DNA from: Planctomycetaceae bacterium
GTDB lineage: Bacteria; Planctomycetota; Planctomycetia; Pirellulales; Pirellulaceae
Length of the DNA stretch: 46,128 bases
Assembly (NCBI GenBank): GCA_005778405.1
Contig: SXOA01000115.1
Coordinates: forward strand, 1-46,128
Reading direction: 5' to 3'
Of this stretch, positions 32,528 to 41,644 are shown piece by piece. How positions within the stretch are numbered: the stretch's first letter is position 1; the number at the start of each line of letters is the position of its first letter. The translations under genes were made by a program, and so were the position numbers. The notes under the pieces are model-generated. The model searched no databases, was not told the origin of the DNA, and saw only the letters and a list, made by a program, of their open reading frames with translations.

Positions 32528-33991
32528 CTACCGGGGCAACTCCTTCAACCATGCAGCGGCCTCCTTGTAGCCTGGGTCGAGCCGCACGAGCTCGGTCAGG
32601 TAGCGCCTGGCGAGCTGCTGCATTTTGATGCGGCGGGCGAGTGAGGCGGCGAGATAGAGGGCCTGTTTTCTCGCTTCCAGTTGCTCTGGTAGGGTGGCGG
32701 ACTCCGCGGAGAGGCGATAGCGCTGCAGGGCCTCTGGGAACTCCCGTAATTCCTCGTGCGAGCGGCCCATTTCCAGCGCGGCCAGCGGCTTTTGCACGGG
32801 GTCGTGCAGGGCTTCGGAGAAGCACTGCAGGGCCTCGCGGACTTTGCCCGCCTGGCGATGGCGAAGGCCGAGTTGATAGCGGATGGCGGCGTTCTTTGGT
32901 TCCCGCATGGAGCGGCTGACGAAGACTTCTGTCTCGAAGCGGTCTCGTTCACCGCAAAGCACGGCCAGATGCCCCTGGGCTTCGTCATCGTTGTCCTTGG
33001 CCGCCAATTGGCGGGCGAGCGCGATCTTGCGGCTCATGCGGAGCATCACTATGTCTTCCCACAACTGGCGGACACGATGGTCCTCGGTGGCGGTCTTCCC
33101 CTTGGCGAGCAGCCGCTCGGCGTCGTAGTCGCGGCCCAATTCGAGATACATCGGAATGAGCTCGACGTAGTAATCAGGGTTGGAGGGATAATCCCGAATT
33201 GCCGCCTCCAGTTTTTGCACGGGCGTGAGCTGGATTTCCGTGGGCTCGCTGGCGGCAGCTCTGACCTCGATCGGAATCGACTGGCTCGAAGATACGGCGG
33301 ACAGGTCAATCTCTCCGGTGTCATGGTCGCGCCCGCTGGACCGCGATGCCTTGGAAGCAGTTGACGGCTGTGGACGCGATGGCTGAGGTTTCTCGGGCGG
33401 CTCGTCAGCATGCTCGCGTTGCAGGGGAGGCCGCTCTCGTTCTCCCCGCTGGCGACTCCTTTCGATGGAGAGAGTTGCCACCATCCGGGAAGCCTCTTCG
33501 TCGCCAGGAACCAACTCGCCCACTCGTTGCCAGGAGTTGATGGCCTCGTCAAGTTTCTTCATGCGGGCCAGGGACCGCCCGCAGTGCCGATTGACCTGCA
33601 CATCGCTGGGCGCAGCTTCGTAAGCCATTTGCAGGTAGCGCAGCTCCGCCTCTTCAAATCCCTGGGCCGCACAAGCTTGAGCCAGAGCCTGCAACGTGGG
33701 GACGTGCCAGGGGTTGTGCGGCAAACTCTGGATGCCCAGCCGCAAGACTTCCTTCCAGTCCACGTCGTCGACTGCCTGCGCGATGGCCCCCTGCAAACCA
33801 TCATCCGGTCCAGCCGCGGTTCCATGCTGCCGAACCTTGCGGGCCAGATTGAGCAGAAAGCCGTCCAAGTATTCATAGCTGGAGGGATCGGTCATCACGC
33901 ACTCCGCCAGGAGCAGGTGCGCGCGGTCGTACTCGGCCTTCCTGGCCAAATCCATTCCCTGTGTGTAACGGTCGGCAAGAGCGGTGGTCAT
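32528..33991 (-). CDS. TPR-repeat protein
   Basis: A 487-residue protein built of tetratricopeptide-like helices at both ends (about residues 20-165 and 255-480; for example GFEEAELRYLQMAYEAAPSD, KVREALQCFSEALHDPVQ), joined by a charged Ser/Pro/Arg-rich linker (about 180-250). No signal peptide or membrane segment is present, so it is probably a cytosolic scaffold. There is no enzymatic motif. GAGGAAGGA lies upstream of the ATG. It is divergent from the ceramidase-like gene. Function unknown. Confidence 0.85.
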   Translation of the reverse strand: MTTALADRYTQGMDLARKAEYDRAHLLLAECVMTDPSSYEYLDGFLLNLARKVRQHGTAAGPDDGLQGAIAQAVDDVDWKEVLRLGIQSLPHNPWHVPTLQALAQACAAQGFEEAELRYLQMAYEAAPSDVQVNRHCGRSLARMKKLDEAINSWQRVGELVPGDEEASRMVATLSIERSRQRGERERPPLQREHADEPPEKPQPSRPQPSTASKASRSSGRDHDTGEIDLSAVSSSQSIPIEVRAAASEPTEIQLTPVQKLEAAIRDYPSNPDYYVELIPMYLELGRDYDAERLLAKGKTATEDHRVRQLWEDIVMLRMSRKIALARQLAAKDNDDEAQGHLAVLCGERDRFETEVFVSRSMREPKNAAIRYQLGLRHRQAGKVREALQCFSEALHDPVQKPLAALEMGRSHEELREFPEALQRYRLSAESATLPEQLEARKQALYLAASLARRIKMQQLARRYLTELVRLDPGYKEAAAWLKELPR

Positions 33992-34156
33992 GCGGCGTTA
34001 GTCTGTTCCTTCCTCAGCAGTCCTTCATCCATTGTAATGCCCCAATATCCCGGCATTGAGAGGGAGGAGCCCCGCAATCGAGCCACTCGATTGAGTCCCC
34101 GCCATCCTGCTATATTGTGAACCTCTCCTCCATCGCACTTACGCCCGGAGCCGAAC

Positions 34157-35527
34157 ATGACCCGCCATTGCCGACGCTTGCTTTTCCTGTTCGCAATTGC
34201 GCTCGCAGTTGCTTCCGCCTCCTCGGAACTTGCCGCCGATACCTGGAAGGCCGGTGCCGCCAAAGTCATTATCACTCCGGAAAAGCCGATGTGGATGGCC
34301 GGCTATGCCTCGCGAGACCACGTGGCGGAGGGGAAGTCCATCGACCTGATGGGGAAGGCGCTGGTGCTGGAAGATCCGACAGGCAAGCGAGCCGTGCTGA
34401 TTACGCTCGACCTGGTCGGCATCGACAGACCGCTGTCGCAATCCATCTGCTCCGTGTTGGAGAAAAAGTACGGCCTGTCGCGCGACCAGGTGGCGATCAA
34501 CTGCTCGCACACGCATAGCGGGCCGGTGGTCGCACGCAACCTGCGGCCCATGCATTACCTGATGCTGACAGAGGAACAGAAGAAGCAGGTGGACGACTAC
34601 TCGCACTTCCTGGAAGCCAAGCTTGTTGAAGCTGTCGGCCAGGCGATCAAGAATCTCGCGCCGGCGAATGTCACCTGGGGAAGCGGGAAGGCGACTTTCG
34701 CGGTCAACCGTCGAACGAACAAGGAACCCGATGTACCACAGTTGCGAGCGGCAGGACTACTCAAGGGTCCGGTCGATCACGACGTGCCGGTCCTGGCGGT
34801 TCGCGCGCCCGACGGCAAGCTCATCGCCGTCACCTTTGGATATGCGTGCCATGCCACTGTATTGTCGCTGTTCGATTGGTCGGGGGACTATCCCGGCTTT
34901 GCGCAACTGGAGATCGAGAAGGCGTACCCCGATTGCGTGGCCCTCTTTTGGGCCGGCTGTGGCGGAGATCAGAACCCGCTGCCGCGGCGAACAGTGGAAT
35001 TGGCAAAGCACTATGGCAGCAAGCTGGCAGAAAGCGTAGCCGCGGTGGTGGACGCTCCGATGCGGCCGATTGAAGGCTCGCTCAAGACGAGCTACCAGGA
35101 AATCCCGGTCGCGCTCGACAAGCTGCCGACAACAGTGGAACTCCAGCAGGCGACACAGTCCAAGGACAAGTATGTGGCTTCCCGTGCGAAGCATCTGCTG
35201 GAGCAAATCGGCGAAGGCACACCCCTTTCGCAGACCTATCCCTATCCCGTCAGCGTTTGGAAAGTCGGGCCGGAGGTGCAGTGGGTCTTCCTGGGGGGCG
35301 AGGTTGTAATCGATTATCCCGTCCGCCTCAAAAGCGAGCTTACCGGCACCCGCACCTGGGTCGCCGGGTACAGCAACGACGTAATGGCCTACATTCCTTC
35401 CCGCCGCGTGCTGATGGAAGGGGGCTACGAAGGGGGCGGCGCGATGGTCTACTACGGGCTGCCGAGCATCTGGGGGCCGGAAGTAGAGGAGACCATCGTG
35501 AAGGAAGTCCACCGACAGGCGAAGTAG
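34157..35527 (+). CDS. Neutral/alkaline non-lysosomal ceramidase-like hydrolase
   Basis: A 456-residue exported protein with a signal peptide (cleavage near LAA-DT, about residue 27). It matches the N-terminal catalytic domain of neutral ceramidases: AGAAKVIITPEKPMWMAGY, VLITLDLVGIDRPL, the Zn-binding and nucleophile region INCSHTHSGP (the catalytic Ser), FGYACHATVL and WAGCGGDQNP. The C-terminal half ends with FLGGEVVIDYPVRL and YSNDVMAYIPSRRVL, also family-like. Family members hydrolyse ceramide amides, but planctomycete homologues are numerous and their substrates unknown. CCGGAGCC lies about five bases before the ATG. It stands alone and converges with the FmdB gene. Confidence 0.9.
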   Translation: MTRHCRRLLFLFAIALAVASASSELAADTWKAGAAKVIITPEKPMWMAGYASRDHVAEGKSIDLMGKALVLEDPTGKRAVLITLDLVGIDRPLSQSICSVLEKKYGLSRDQVAINCSHTHSGPVVARNLRPMHYLMLTEEQKKQVDDYSHFLEAKLVEAVGQAIKNLAPANVTWGSGKATFAVNRRTNKEPDVPQLRAAGLLKGPVDHDVPVLAVRAPDGKLIAVTFGYACHATVLSLFDWSGDYPGFAQLEIEKAYPDCVALFWAGCGGDQNPLPRRTVELAKHYGSKLAESVAAVVDAPMRPIEGSLKTSYQEIPVALDKLPTTVELQQATQSKDKYVASRAKHLLEQIGEGTPLSQTYPYPVSVWKVGPEVQWVFLGGEVVIDYPVRLKSELTGTRTWVAGYSNDVMAYIPSRRVLMEGGYEGGGAMVYYGLPSIWGPEVEETIVKEVHRQAK

Positions 35528-35585
35528 CGCTGGAGTCCTGCTTTTGGCCGGCTCCTGAAGACCGCCTGAAGGCGGGACTCCAGCG
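35528..35585. repeat. Inverted repeat CGCTGGAGTCC...GGACTCCAGCG
   Basis: Arms at 35528-35541 and 35572-35585 with an inner hairpin CCGCC-TGAA-GGCGG. It starts directly after the TAG of the ceramidase-like gene and fills the gap to the convergent FmdB stop, so it may also serve as a bidirectional terminator. Confidence 0.65.
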
Positions 35586-35587
35586 GG

Positions 35588-35821
35588 TCACTCCATCCCG
35601 CATGCCCCCATGCCGCACTGGGGCAGCCCACAGCCGCCGGAGGGGAGCTGCGGGCCACACATTGGCAGGCTCTTGGCAGAAGCCGTATGGCCGGCCGGAA
35701 CGGAGAGCAGCTTCTCCAGCCGCGTGCCGTGGCAGGTCGGGCATACCGGCTGTTCGCTGCCGCGAATGAGCAGCTCGAACTCGTGGTCGCACTTGCGGCA
35801 AGCGTATTCGTAGAGGGGCAT
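35588..35821 (-). CDS. FmdB-family zinc ribbon protein
   Basis: A 77-residue protein that begins MPLYEYACRKCDHEFE and contains CRKC and CPTCHG, the two Cys pairs of the FmdB/CxxC zinc ribbon (putative regulatory protein family). The tail has further Cys (MCGPQLPSGGCG, CGMGAC) that are unusual in the family and might bind more metal. It is probably a cytosolic regulator or RNA/protein-binding ribbon; the exact role is unknown. The start at 35821 fits the family N-terminus. It is divergent from the NAD(P)HX epimerase gene. Confidence 0.9.
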   Translation of the reverse strand: MPLYEYACRKCDHEFELLIRGSEQPVCPTCHGTRLEKLLSVPAGHTASAKSLPMCGPQLPSGGCGLPQCGMGACGME

Positions 35822-35903
35822 GGAGTTCGTCCAATTAGCAAGCGAGAGCATTCAGAACCCTGATATTAACCGCCCTACCCGCGAGTCGGCTAGTATCAAT
35901 TCC

Positions 35904-36572
35904 ATGAACCCATTCACTTTGCAGCCGCTCACTCGCGAACATGTCCGCAGCACCGACCGCAAGGCCATCGAAGACTACGGGATGTGCGGCCTGGTGCTCA
36001 TGGAGAACGCTGGCCGCGGCTGCGCAGACAAGCTCTGCGAGCTGGGGATCGTTGGCAAGGTCGTCATCGTATGTGGCAAGGGAAACAACGGAGGAGATGG
36101 GTTTGTCATCGCGCGCCATTTGGATGCGAGGGGATTTGACGTTCGCGTCGTGCTCGTGGCTGAACCGGATGAGTTGCGGGGAGATGCGGCAGCGAATTAT
36201 GCTGTTCTCAAGAGAGCAGGATTTCCCATTGACGGCATTGAAAGACTGAGGGAAGAACTGGCGGGTTCCGACTGGGTTGTCGATGCCCTGCTGGGCACAG
36301 GTGCAATCGGTGATCCTCGGCCGCCGATAGCGGGCGTCATCGAACAGCTCAATGAGATCTACGCGAGGAAGCTGGCGGTGGACCTTCCTTCGGGCCTCGA
36401 CTGCGACACCGGCATCCCTGGCACTCTCACAATCCGAGCCGACCATACTTGCACATTCGTCGCCCCCAAGATCGGCTTTGCGAAACCAGCGGCGAAAGAA
36501 TTCCTGGGGACGGTATCGGTTCACGACATCGGTGTGCCGCGAAAACTGCTGGAGGAGTTTTTACCAAAGTAG
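35904..36572 (+). CDS. nnrE: NAD(P)H-hydrate epimerase (YjeF N-terminal domain)
   Basis: A 222-residue protein of the YjeF N-terminal family that epimerises damaged R-NAD(P)HX for repair by the dehydratase. It shows RSTDRKAIEDYGMCGLVLME, the nucleotide-binding VCGKGNNGGDGFVIARHL, VDALLGTGAIGDPR and AVDLPSGLDCDTG with its catalytic Asp. The NnrD dehydratase/kinase domain, often fused C-terminally, is absent here. The ATG at 35904 starts the conserved part. It is followed by a converging DUF1501 gene after nine bases. Confidence 0.92.
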   Translation: MNPFTLQPLTREHVRSTDRKAIEDYGMCGLVLMENAGRGCADKLCELGIVGKVVIVCGKGNNGGDGFVIARHLDARGFDVRVVLVAEPDELRGDAAANYAVLKRAGFPIDGIERLREELAGSDWVVDALLGTGAIGDPRPPIAGVIEQLNEIYARKLAVDLPSGLDCDTGIPGTLTIRADHTCTFVAPKIGFAKPAAKEFLGTVSVHDIGVPRKLLEEFLPK

Positions 36573-36581
36573 CAGCGGACG

Positions 36582-37820
36582 CTACGCCAAACACTCCATG
36601 GGCTTCCACATGTCGCCGAGAATCGGGCCAGCGGGCCAACCGAGCCATTTTTCCAGTAGGGCGGCGTAGATGCTGCGGAAGTCGGTGTGGAACTTGACGT
36701 CGCCGTCGTCGAGGTCGTCGAGGCTGGGGTGCTTGCCGACGAGGCCAGGCTTCACTTTGCTGCCGACGAGGAAGACCGGAGCGGCCGCACCGTGGTCGGT
36801 GCCGCGGCTGGCGTTTTCTTGCAGGCGGCGGCCGAATTCGCTGAATACGAGGGTCATTACCCGGTCGAGCTGCCCGTGGCCGGCCAGATCCTCGGCAAAC
36901 GCGGCGAGCGCCCCGCCGATCTGGTCGAGCAGGCTGGCATGGGCCCCGGCCTGGTCCGAATGCGTGTCAAAACCGTCGATGGAGACGTAGTAGACTCGCG
37001 TCGTCAGCCCGGCATCAATCAGATGGGCGATGTTTTTGAGCTTCTGGGAGAGTGGCGTTTCGGGATAGCTCACCGTCGTCTTATAGCCGGTGCCGGAAGC
37101 TTGCATCCGCCGGCTGAGATCGAGCGCGGAAGTGGCGCGAGTCTGCACGAACTTCAGCAGGTCGTTTCCGGCGGCGCGAGGAGCAGCCGTGGCGGAAGTG
37201 ATGACGCTCCGCTGCTGGTCATCGCCGCCGGTCTCCAGTCGGAACTGCTCCAGCGAGCGGATGGACGGTGCGGGCAAATCACGGGCGGCGAGTGCCAGCG
37301 GCTGGACCTCTTCACCCAGGTGCATCCCCGGCGGGTCGATGGCCTTGGCAAGCGTGTCCTTGTGAGCATCGAAACACCGACCGAGCCAGCCGCTTTCGCG
37401 GGAAGGCTTGGTGTGAGCGGTGTGCCAGATGTCCATCGACTCGAAGTGCGAGCGGTTGGGATTGGGATAGCCAATGCCTTGCAAGATTGAAAGCTGACGA
37501 TTTTCCAGCAGTTTTTCGCAGGCTCGCAGGCTGGGATGCAGACCGTAGCCGTTTTCGATCTTCACGACGCCGCCGGCTCCATCGATGGCCAAGCTTGGCC
37601 GGCTCTTCTTATATTTCTCCTCGCCAAACGGAATCACCGTGTTGAGCCCGTCGTTGCCGCCGCTGAGCTGCACGACGACGAGGATCTTTTCCCCCTTGGT
37701 TTCCGCGCCGTAGGCGGCTGATTCGAGCAGGAAGCGCGGAGCCCGCGACGAGAGAGCGGCGAGGCCACCGGCAGTGACGGCGGAGACGGTGGAGAGGAAT
37801 CTGCGGCGAGAGGTGGTCAT
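36582..37820 (-). CDS. DUF1501 protein (Tat-exported)
   Basis: A 412-residue protein with a twin-arginine leader (TTSRRRFLSTVSAVTAGGL). The body matches DUF1501, a sulfatase-like fold: LVVVQLSGGNDGLNTVIPFG, ILQGIGYPNPNRSHFESMDI, YYVSIDGFDTHSDQAGAH, TLVFSEFGRRLQENASRGTDHGAAA and ILGDMWKPMECLA. These proteins are abundant in planctomycetes and nearly always paired with a DUF1800 gene, as here. The reaction is unknown. GGA-rich sequence precedes the ATG at 37820. DUF1800 lies upstream in the same direction, 66 bases away, the gap holding a two-hairpin repeat. Confidence 0.95.
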   Translation of the reverse strand: MTTSRRRFLSTVSAVTAGGLAALSSRAPRFLLESAAYGAETKGEKILVVVQLSGGNDGLNTVIPFGEEKYKKSRPSLAIDGAGGVVKIENGYGLHPSLRACEKLLENRQLSILQGIGYPNPNRSHFESMDIWHTAHTKPSRESGWLGRCFDAHKDTLAKAIDPPGMHLGEEVQPLALAARDLPAPSIRSLEQFRLETGGDDQQRSVITSATAAPRAAGNDLLKFVQTRATSALDLSRRMQASGTGYKTTVSYPETPLSQKLKNIAHLIDAGLTTRVYYVSIDGFDTHSDQAGAHASLLDQIGGALAAFAEDLAGHGQLDRVMTLVFSEFGRRLQENASRGTDHGAAAPVFLVGSKVKPGLVGKHPSLDDLDDGDVKFHTDFRSIYAALLEKWLGWPAGPILGDMWKPMECLA

Positions 37821-37836
37821 GGGTTTTTCCTTACGT

Positions 37837-37882
37837 AGCCAGCACATTCCATGTGCTGGCTGTCCGCTCACGGAGTGAGCGG
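37837..37882. repeat. Two-hairpin repeat, copy 1
   Basis: Hairpin A: AGCCAGCACAT-TCC-ATGTGCTGGCT (37837-37861), perfect eleven-base arms. Hairpin B: CCGCTCAC-GGA-GTGAGCGG (37864-37882). The same layout recurs at 39276-39320. Confidence 0.75.
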
Positions 37883-37886
37883 AGTA

Positions 37887-39251
37887 CTATGCCATCTGGA
37901 ACTCCGGCAGTGAGCCGAGGGTGTGAACGGTCTTCTTGAGCTTGGTCAGCCGGCTGTCGCGCCCCCCTTCGATTTGAGCCACGAGCTGGGAGCGGACATC
38001 TTTGGGAAGCGGCACGGCCAGCAGAATCTCGGAGAGGCTATCGACGACCTGGTCCGCGGTCTTCCAGCCGAGCTTGTCAATATACGCCTCCAGCGAGATG
38101 CCGCCAAACAAAGTGTCGTTATCCTGCACGAGCTGGCGGACGAAGTTCGCCCGGCCCAGCAGCGTGCTGGAATTGATCCAGGCCATGCCACCGGGCCAGC
38201 CTTTTACATTGGGCGGGAAAAGCGGCATTTGCCCCAGCTCCCGAATCTGGTCGGTAATTTGCGGCAAGCCGGCGGTCGCTTCCAAGGAACGCAAGAGGCC
38301 AATGCCGAGTTCGACAGGTGAGCGAACCTTCTTTCCCAGACTAGCCTGGGAATAAAACAGGCGGCTGGTGAGGAGCGTTTCTAAGACGGGAGCGAAGGTG
38401 TAATCAGAAGCCCGCAGCTTCTGGGCCAGCGGCTCGATCGTTTCCGGCGAGAGATCGCTTTCGTCGGTGATGAAGTAGCGAGCCAGCTTGCCGCACAGGA
38501 AGCGGGCCGTGGCCGGCTGCTCCAGAAGCACCTTAACGCTGTCGCCGCCGTCGAAGTTGCCGCTTTTGCCGAGGACAGTCTTGCTGCCGTAGTCGTGCTG
38601 GTAGCGGTTGAACTTAAAAGCGCCGTACTGGATCTCCCAGCCGGTGAAACAGCGGGCCAGCTCTTGAATGTCCTTCTCGGTGTAGTTTCCGATGCCGAGG
38701 ACAAACAGCTCCATCACCTCGCGGGCGAAGTTTTCGTTGGGGCGCGTTTTGCGGTTGGTCGCCGAATCGAGATAGATGAGCATCGCAGGGTCGCGGGCGA
38801 TTCCCATCACCAGCGGCTCGAACTTGCCTAAGGCATAGCGGCGAAGTAGCTCGTTCTGATTGAACATCAGCCGCGTATCGGTCACCTTAGCACTGCTGCT
38901 GGCGAAATGGCTGTGCCAGAAGAGGGTTGTTTTTTCCAGTAGCGGGGCCGGCGTGTGGAGCATGCGATGCAGCCACCAGGCGGCCAGCGTTTGCGAATTA
39001 TTCGTCGCCAGCACTGTCTGAGCGAAGGAGTGCATCTTGCCGGCGAACTCCCCTTCTTCGGCAGCAACAAGTTTCTTTGCCGCCATTTGCGGGCCGAGCT
39101 TTACCGCTTCATCCAGCTCGCGGGAATTTGCCGCAAAACCGGCCCGCCGAAATAGGTGTGCCGCTTCTCGCCGGCCGAAGGGCTGGGCGGCGGTCGGCTC
39201 GAAGGGAAGCCAGGCTTCTTCGGGGGAAGGGAGTTTCTGGTTGAGCGGCAT
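37887..39251 (-). CDS. DUF1800 protein
   Basis: A 454-residue protein of the DUF1800 family: EAAHLFRRAGFAANSRELDE at the N-terminus, WWLHRMLHTPAPLLEKTTLF, FWHSHFASSSAKV, NFAREVMELFVLGIGNYTE, and NVKGWPGGMAWINSSTLLGR in the C-terminal half. No strong signal peptide is seen. The pair DUF1800-DUF1501 is a constant planctomycete theme, thought to act with surface or extracellular substrates, but the activity is unknown. Its stop TAG lies inside the border of repeat copy 1. The next upstream gene, a large exported protein, lies 82 bases away with a second copy of the two-hairpin repeat. Confidence 0.95.
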   Translation of the reverse strand: MPLNQKLPSPEEAWLPFEPTAAQPFGRREAAHLFRRAGFAANSRELDEAVKLGPQMAAKKLVAAEEGEFAGKMHSFAQTVLATNNSQTLAAWWLHRMLHTPAPLLEKTTLFWHSHFASSSAKVTDTRLMFNQNELLRRYALGKFEPLVMGIARDPAMLIYLDSATNRKTRPNENFAREVMELFVLGIGNYTEKDIQELARCFTGWEIQYGAFKFNRYQHDYGSKTVLGKSGNFDGGDSVKVLLEQPATARFLCGKLARYFITDESDLSPETIEPLAQKLRASDYTFAPVLETLLTSRLFYSQASLGKKVRSPVELGIGLLRSLEATAGLPQITDQIRELGQMPLFPPNVKGWPGGMAWINSSTLLGRANFVRQLVQDNDTLFGGISLEAYIDKLGWKTADQVVDSLSEILLAVPLPKDVRSQLVAQIEGGRDSRLTKLKKTVHTLGSLPEFQMA

Positions 39252-39275
39252 GGGATTGTTCCGGAGACGTTAGTA

Positions 39276-39320
39276 GCCGGCACACTCCATTTGCCGGCAT
39301 GTTCGCTCACGGAGTGAGCG
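39276..39320. repeat. Two-hairpin repeat, copy 2
   Basis: Hairpin A: GCCGGCA...TGCCGGC (39276-39298). Hairpin B: CGCTCAC-GGA-GTGAGCG (39304-39320). Same order and spacing as copy 1, with covarying stem bases. Confidence 0.7.
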
Positions 39321-39333
39321 CACTACTATGGTA

Positions 39334-41085
39334 CTACTTTAGTTTCAGCTCCAGCGTTACTTGCAGCGTCTTGTCCTTGGAGATCAGTTGCAGCGACGAG
39401 CTCTCCAAACCGAGCAGAGCCTTGAGAAGTGCGTCCGTTTCCTTTTCAGCAGCTTCCTGACCATGCCCCTTTTGCAGCATGTTCTGGGCGACCAGCGAGC
39501 TGCGGTTATCCACCAGCATTTGCCTCACGATCTGGCCATCGACTTTCAGAGCGGTGTTCACCTCCTTCAGCGGAGCTGATTCCTTCTGCACAATCTCGGC
39601 CAGCTCGGTAGCCAGCGTTTTAGAACTGGAGAGGATGAACTTGTCGCCAACAATGGCGATGGTCGGGCTGGCATTGTAATGAATGGCCGCTTCATCTTTT
39701 TTGCCTTCCTTCGGTGGCAGATACTCCGAGGAGTAAATCGCCCCGCTGCCGGCCTTCTCGAAATTCTGTTCCAGCGGGCTCAGGCCATTCATGCCGCCGG
39801 TAATGTTGAGAAATCCGACCAGGCTCTGGAATGTGATCTTAAAGATGCGGGCCGTTTCCGGCGGGTTCTTCATCTTCACGACGATGGCCCCAGCGGGAAG
39901 CTTGACCGCGGGGACCGGCGAGCCATCGGCATAATGCTGCCGCGTGACCACGATTTGCATCCCCGGTTCCAAGTTGGCCAGAATGTCGTCCCGGAAATTC
40001 CGGCCGGCGAACAGCGTGGTGAGCTGGCTTTCGGCTTCGGCGAACTTGGCGTTGATGCCGTCATCGAACAGGTCCGGAGCGTTCTTCCACATCGAGCTGA
40101 AATCGCGAAACGTCGAAATGGACAGGGCCGTTTCCTTGGGGCTGAGCAGCGGCAAGGCGCTTCCCTTGCCATCCGTTCCGAAGAAGAATTCTCGCTTCTT
40201 GGCGAGAGCTGGAGCATCGCCCGGAATGGACGCGGAGAGGGCGATGCGGCTGGGATCGACGTCGAGCCAGGCGGTGAAATAAGGAGCATCCGGCAATGCG
40301 CCGAGAATGCCGCCGGCCAGGATTTCCGCCGGGGGATTGTCGCTTTTTTTGTTCAGGGCCGTTTTCAGGATTCCCAGGGCCTGGATGGTGCGGAGGTCAC
40401 CATAGACCCAGGCAGTTGGGTTTGCCGGGCGGGCTTTGAGGACTTCCTGAAACTGTTCGTCGCTGGCGAGGGACGGACTCTCTCCCTTGTAGGTATCGAT
40501 CACCTGCCGCGTCATCAGGAGATTGTTCGTAGTGACCAGGTACGGACCGAGGTTGACGTAATGGACCGGTCCAATGCCGTAAAACTCAACTTCTTTGTAT
40601 TTGTCCGCAGAGACTGGGTTGCGGGCTCCGCGATTGGCGGCTTCGGCCCGGGCGAGGTCGAGGATGGCATCGATTGCCTTTTTCGCCAGGACGGGGTCCG
40701 TGGACTTTGTGAGGATCGCGACCCCCTGCGTCGGCAAATCGAAGCCGACATAGATGCCACCGCCGATCAGCGTGTTCGTGGCCGGCCGCCATTTCATGCC
40801 GAGCTTGTCCTCGACAAGGCCGAGCACCTTGAGAGATTCCTGAAACTGCGGCGCTTCCAGGGCCTTCTTGTAATCAGGATGATTCAGCAATTCGATGACC
40901 GTGGGATGATCGAGCACTGCGTCCAATAGCTTCTGCGGCTGCGACATCTCGGCATAGACAATCGTCGAGGCCGGCATCATTTCGCGCGGAGTCTTATCCG
41001 CCGCCGGAGCGCTCGGGGAAAGGATCAGCGCGGCTACCGAGAGTAGCAGCACGGGCAAACGGGACGCAGTGCGGTATAGGTTCAT
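39334..41085 (-). CDS. Large exported protein of unknown function
   Basis: A 583-residue protein with a signal peptide (to about APA, residue 28). The mature part alternates short alpha/beta stretches: TIVYAEMSQPQKLLDAVLDH, NTLIGGGIYVGFDLPTQGVA, LKARPANPTAWVYGDL, ILANLEPGMQIVVTRQHYA and DKFILSSSKTLATEL. This resembles the DUF3352-type 'substrate-free' periplasmic proteins, but the match is weak. There are few Cys and no catalytic motif. It is on the same strand as DUF1800/DUF1501 and may be in one operon. The start at 41085 puts a proper signal peptide at the N-terminus. Confidence 0.75.
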   Translation of the reverse strand: MNLYRTASRLPVLLLSVAALILSPSAPAADKTPREMMPASTIVYAEMSQPQKLLDAVLDHPTVIELLNHPDYKKALEAPQFQESLKVLGLVEDKLGMKWRPATNTLIGGGIYVGFDLPTQGVAILTKSTDPVLAKKAIDAILDLARAEAANRGARNPVSADKYKEVEFYGIGPVHYVNLGPYLVTTNNLLMTRQVIDTYKGESPSLASDEQFQEVLKARPANPTAWVYGDLRTIQALGILKTALNKKSDNPPAEILAGGILGALPDAPYFTAWLDVDPSRIALSASIPGDAPALAKKREFFFGTDGKGSALPLLSPKETALSISTFRDFSSMWKNAPDLFDDGINAKFAEAESQLTTLFAGRNFRDDILANLEPGMQIVVTRQHYADGSPVPAVKLPAGAIVVKMKNPPETARIFKITFQSLVGFLNITGGMNGLSPLEQNFEKAGSGAIYSSEYLPPKEGKKDEAAIHYNASPTIAIVGDKFILSSSKTLATELAEIVQKESAPLKEVNTALKVDGQIVRQMLVDNRSSLVAQNMLQKGHGQEAAEKETDALLKALLGLESSSLQLISKDKTLQVTLELKLK

Positions 41086-41644
41086 TCCAAGACTCCAGAA
41101 AACAGGCGGCTGGGCCAGCGAGCAGCAGGAGGGCATTCTACCCCTTGTTTACCCGTCTTTCACGGTTTTAGTTTCGGATTTCAGGGAAACGGAACTGCAA
41201 CTGCCCGGACGCGACTCCGGCCACAACTGGCGGCTGACTGCGAGCCCTTCGCCCCTTCAAATCAGGCGATGATTCATGATTCACGACCGTCTTACGTCAG
41301 AGGTTGCGCCGATTCACATAGTGGTAACCTGTGTTCTATAAACCACTTGCGAATAGCAGAATCGCCGCAAGTCCCTGAATCAGACGCCATTTTGATTCAT
41401 GGCTTCTCCCCTCGATTCTGCCAATCTGGGCGTCTCTGGCGTGATTTAATTAACAGCATATATTCAATAAATAACACTAAACTACTGCGCAACTTGCAAT
41501 CGTACCCAAGCAGGGTTGCCCAGGGCAACGGTTGAGGGCAAGAATTAGAGAAAATTCTTAGAAGTTGTCAGCCGCCGAGATTCCAGCGCATAAGAACGGC
41601 TGGAGTGCCAAAACGGACGTCAAGAGCCACACCTGTTGCCAGCC
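41086..41644. other. Gene-free stretch, partly AT-rich
   Basis: About 560 bases with no convincing gene. The part 41330-41510 is clearly richer in A+T than the surroundings. It contains AGTGGT/ACCACT (41321-41347) and a GTTGCCC-A-GGGCAAC palindrome (41515-41529). An 88-codon open frame at 41269 has no protein-like composition and is not called. It may hold promoters for the exported protein at 39334-41085. Confidence 0.5.

Noticed and set aside
41269..41535. An 88-codon open frame in the AT-rich gap
   Set aside because: No ribosome-binding site, no known motif and irregular composition; probably chance.
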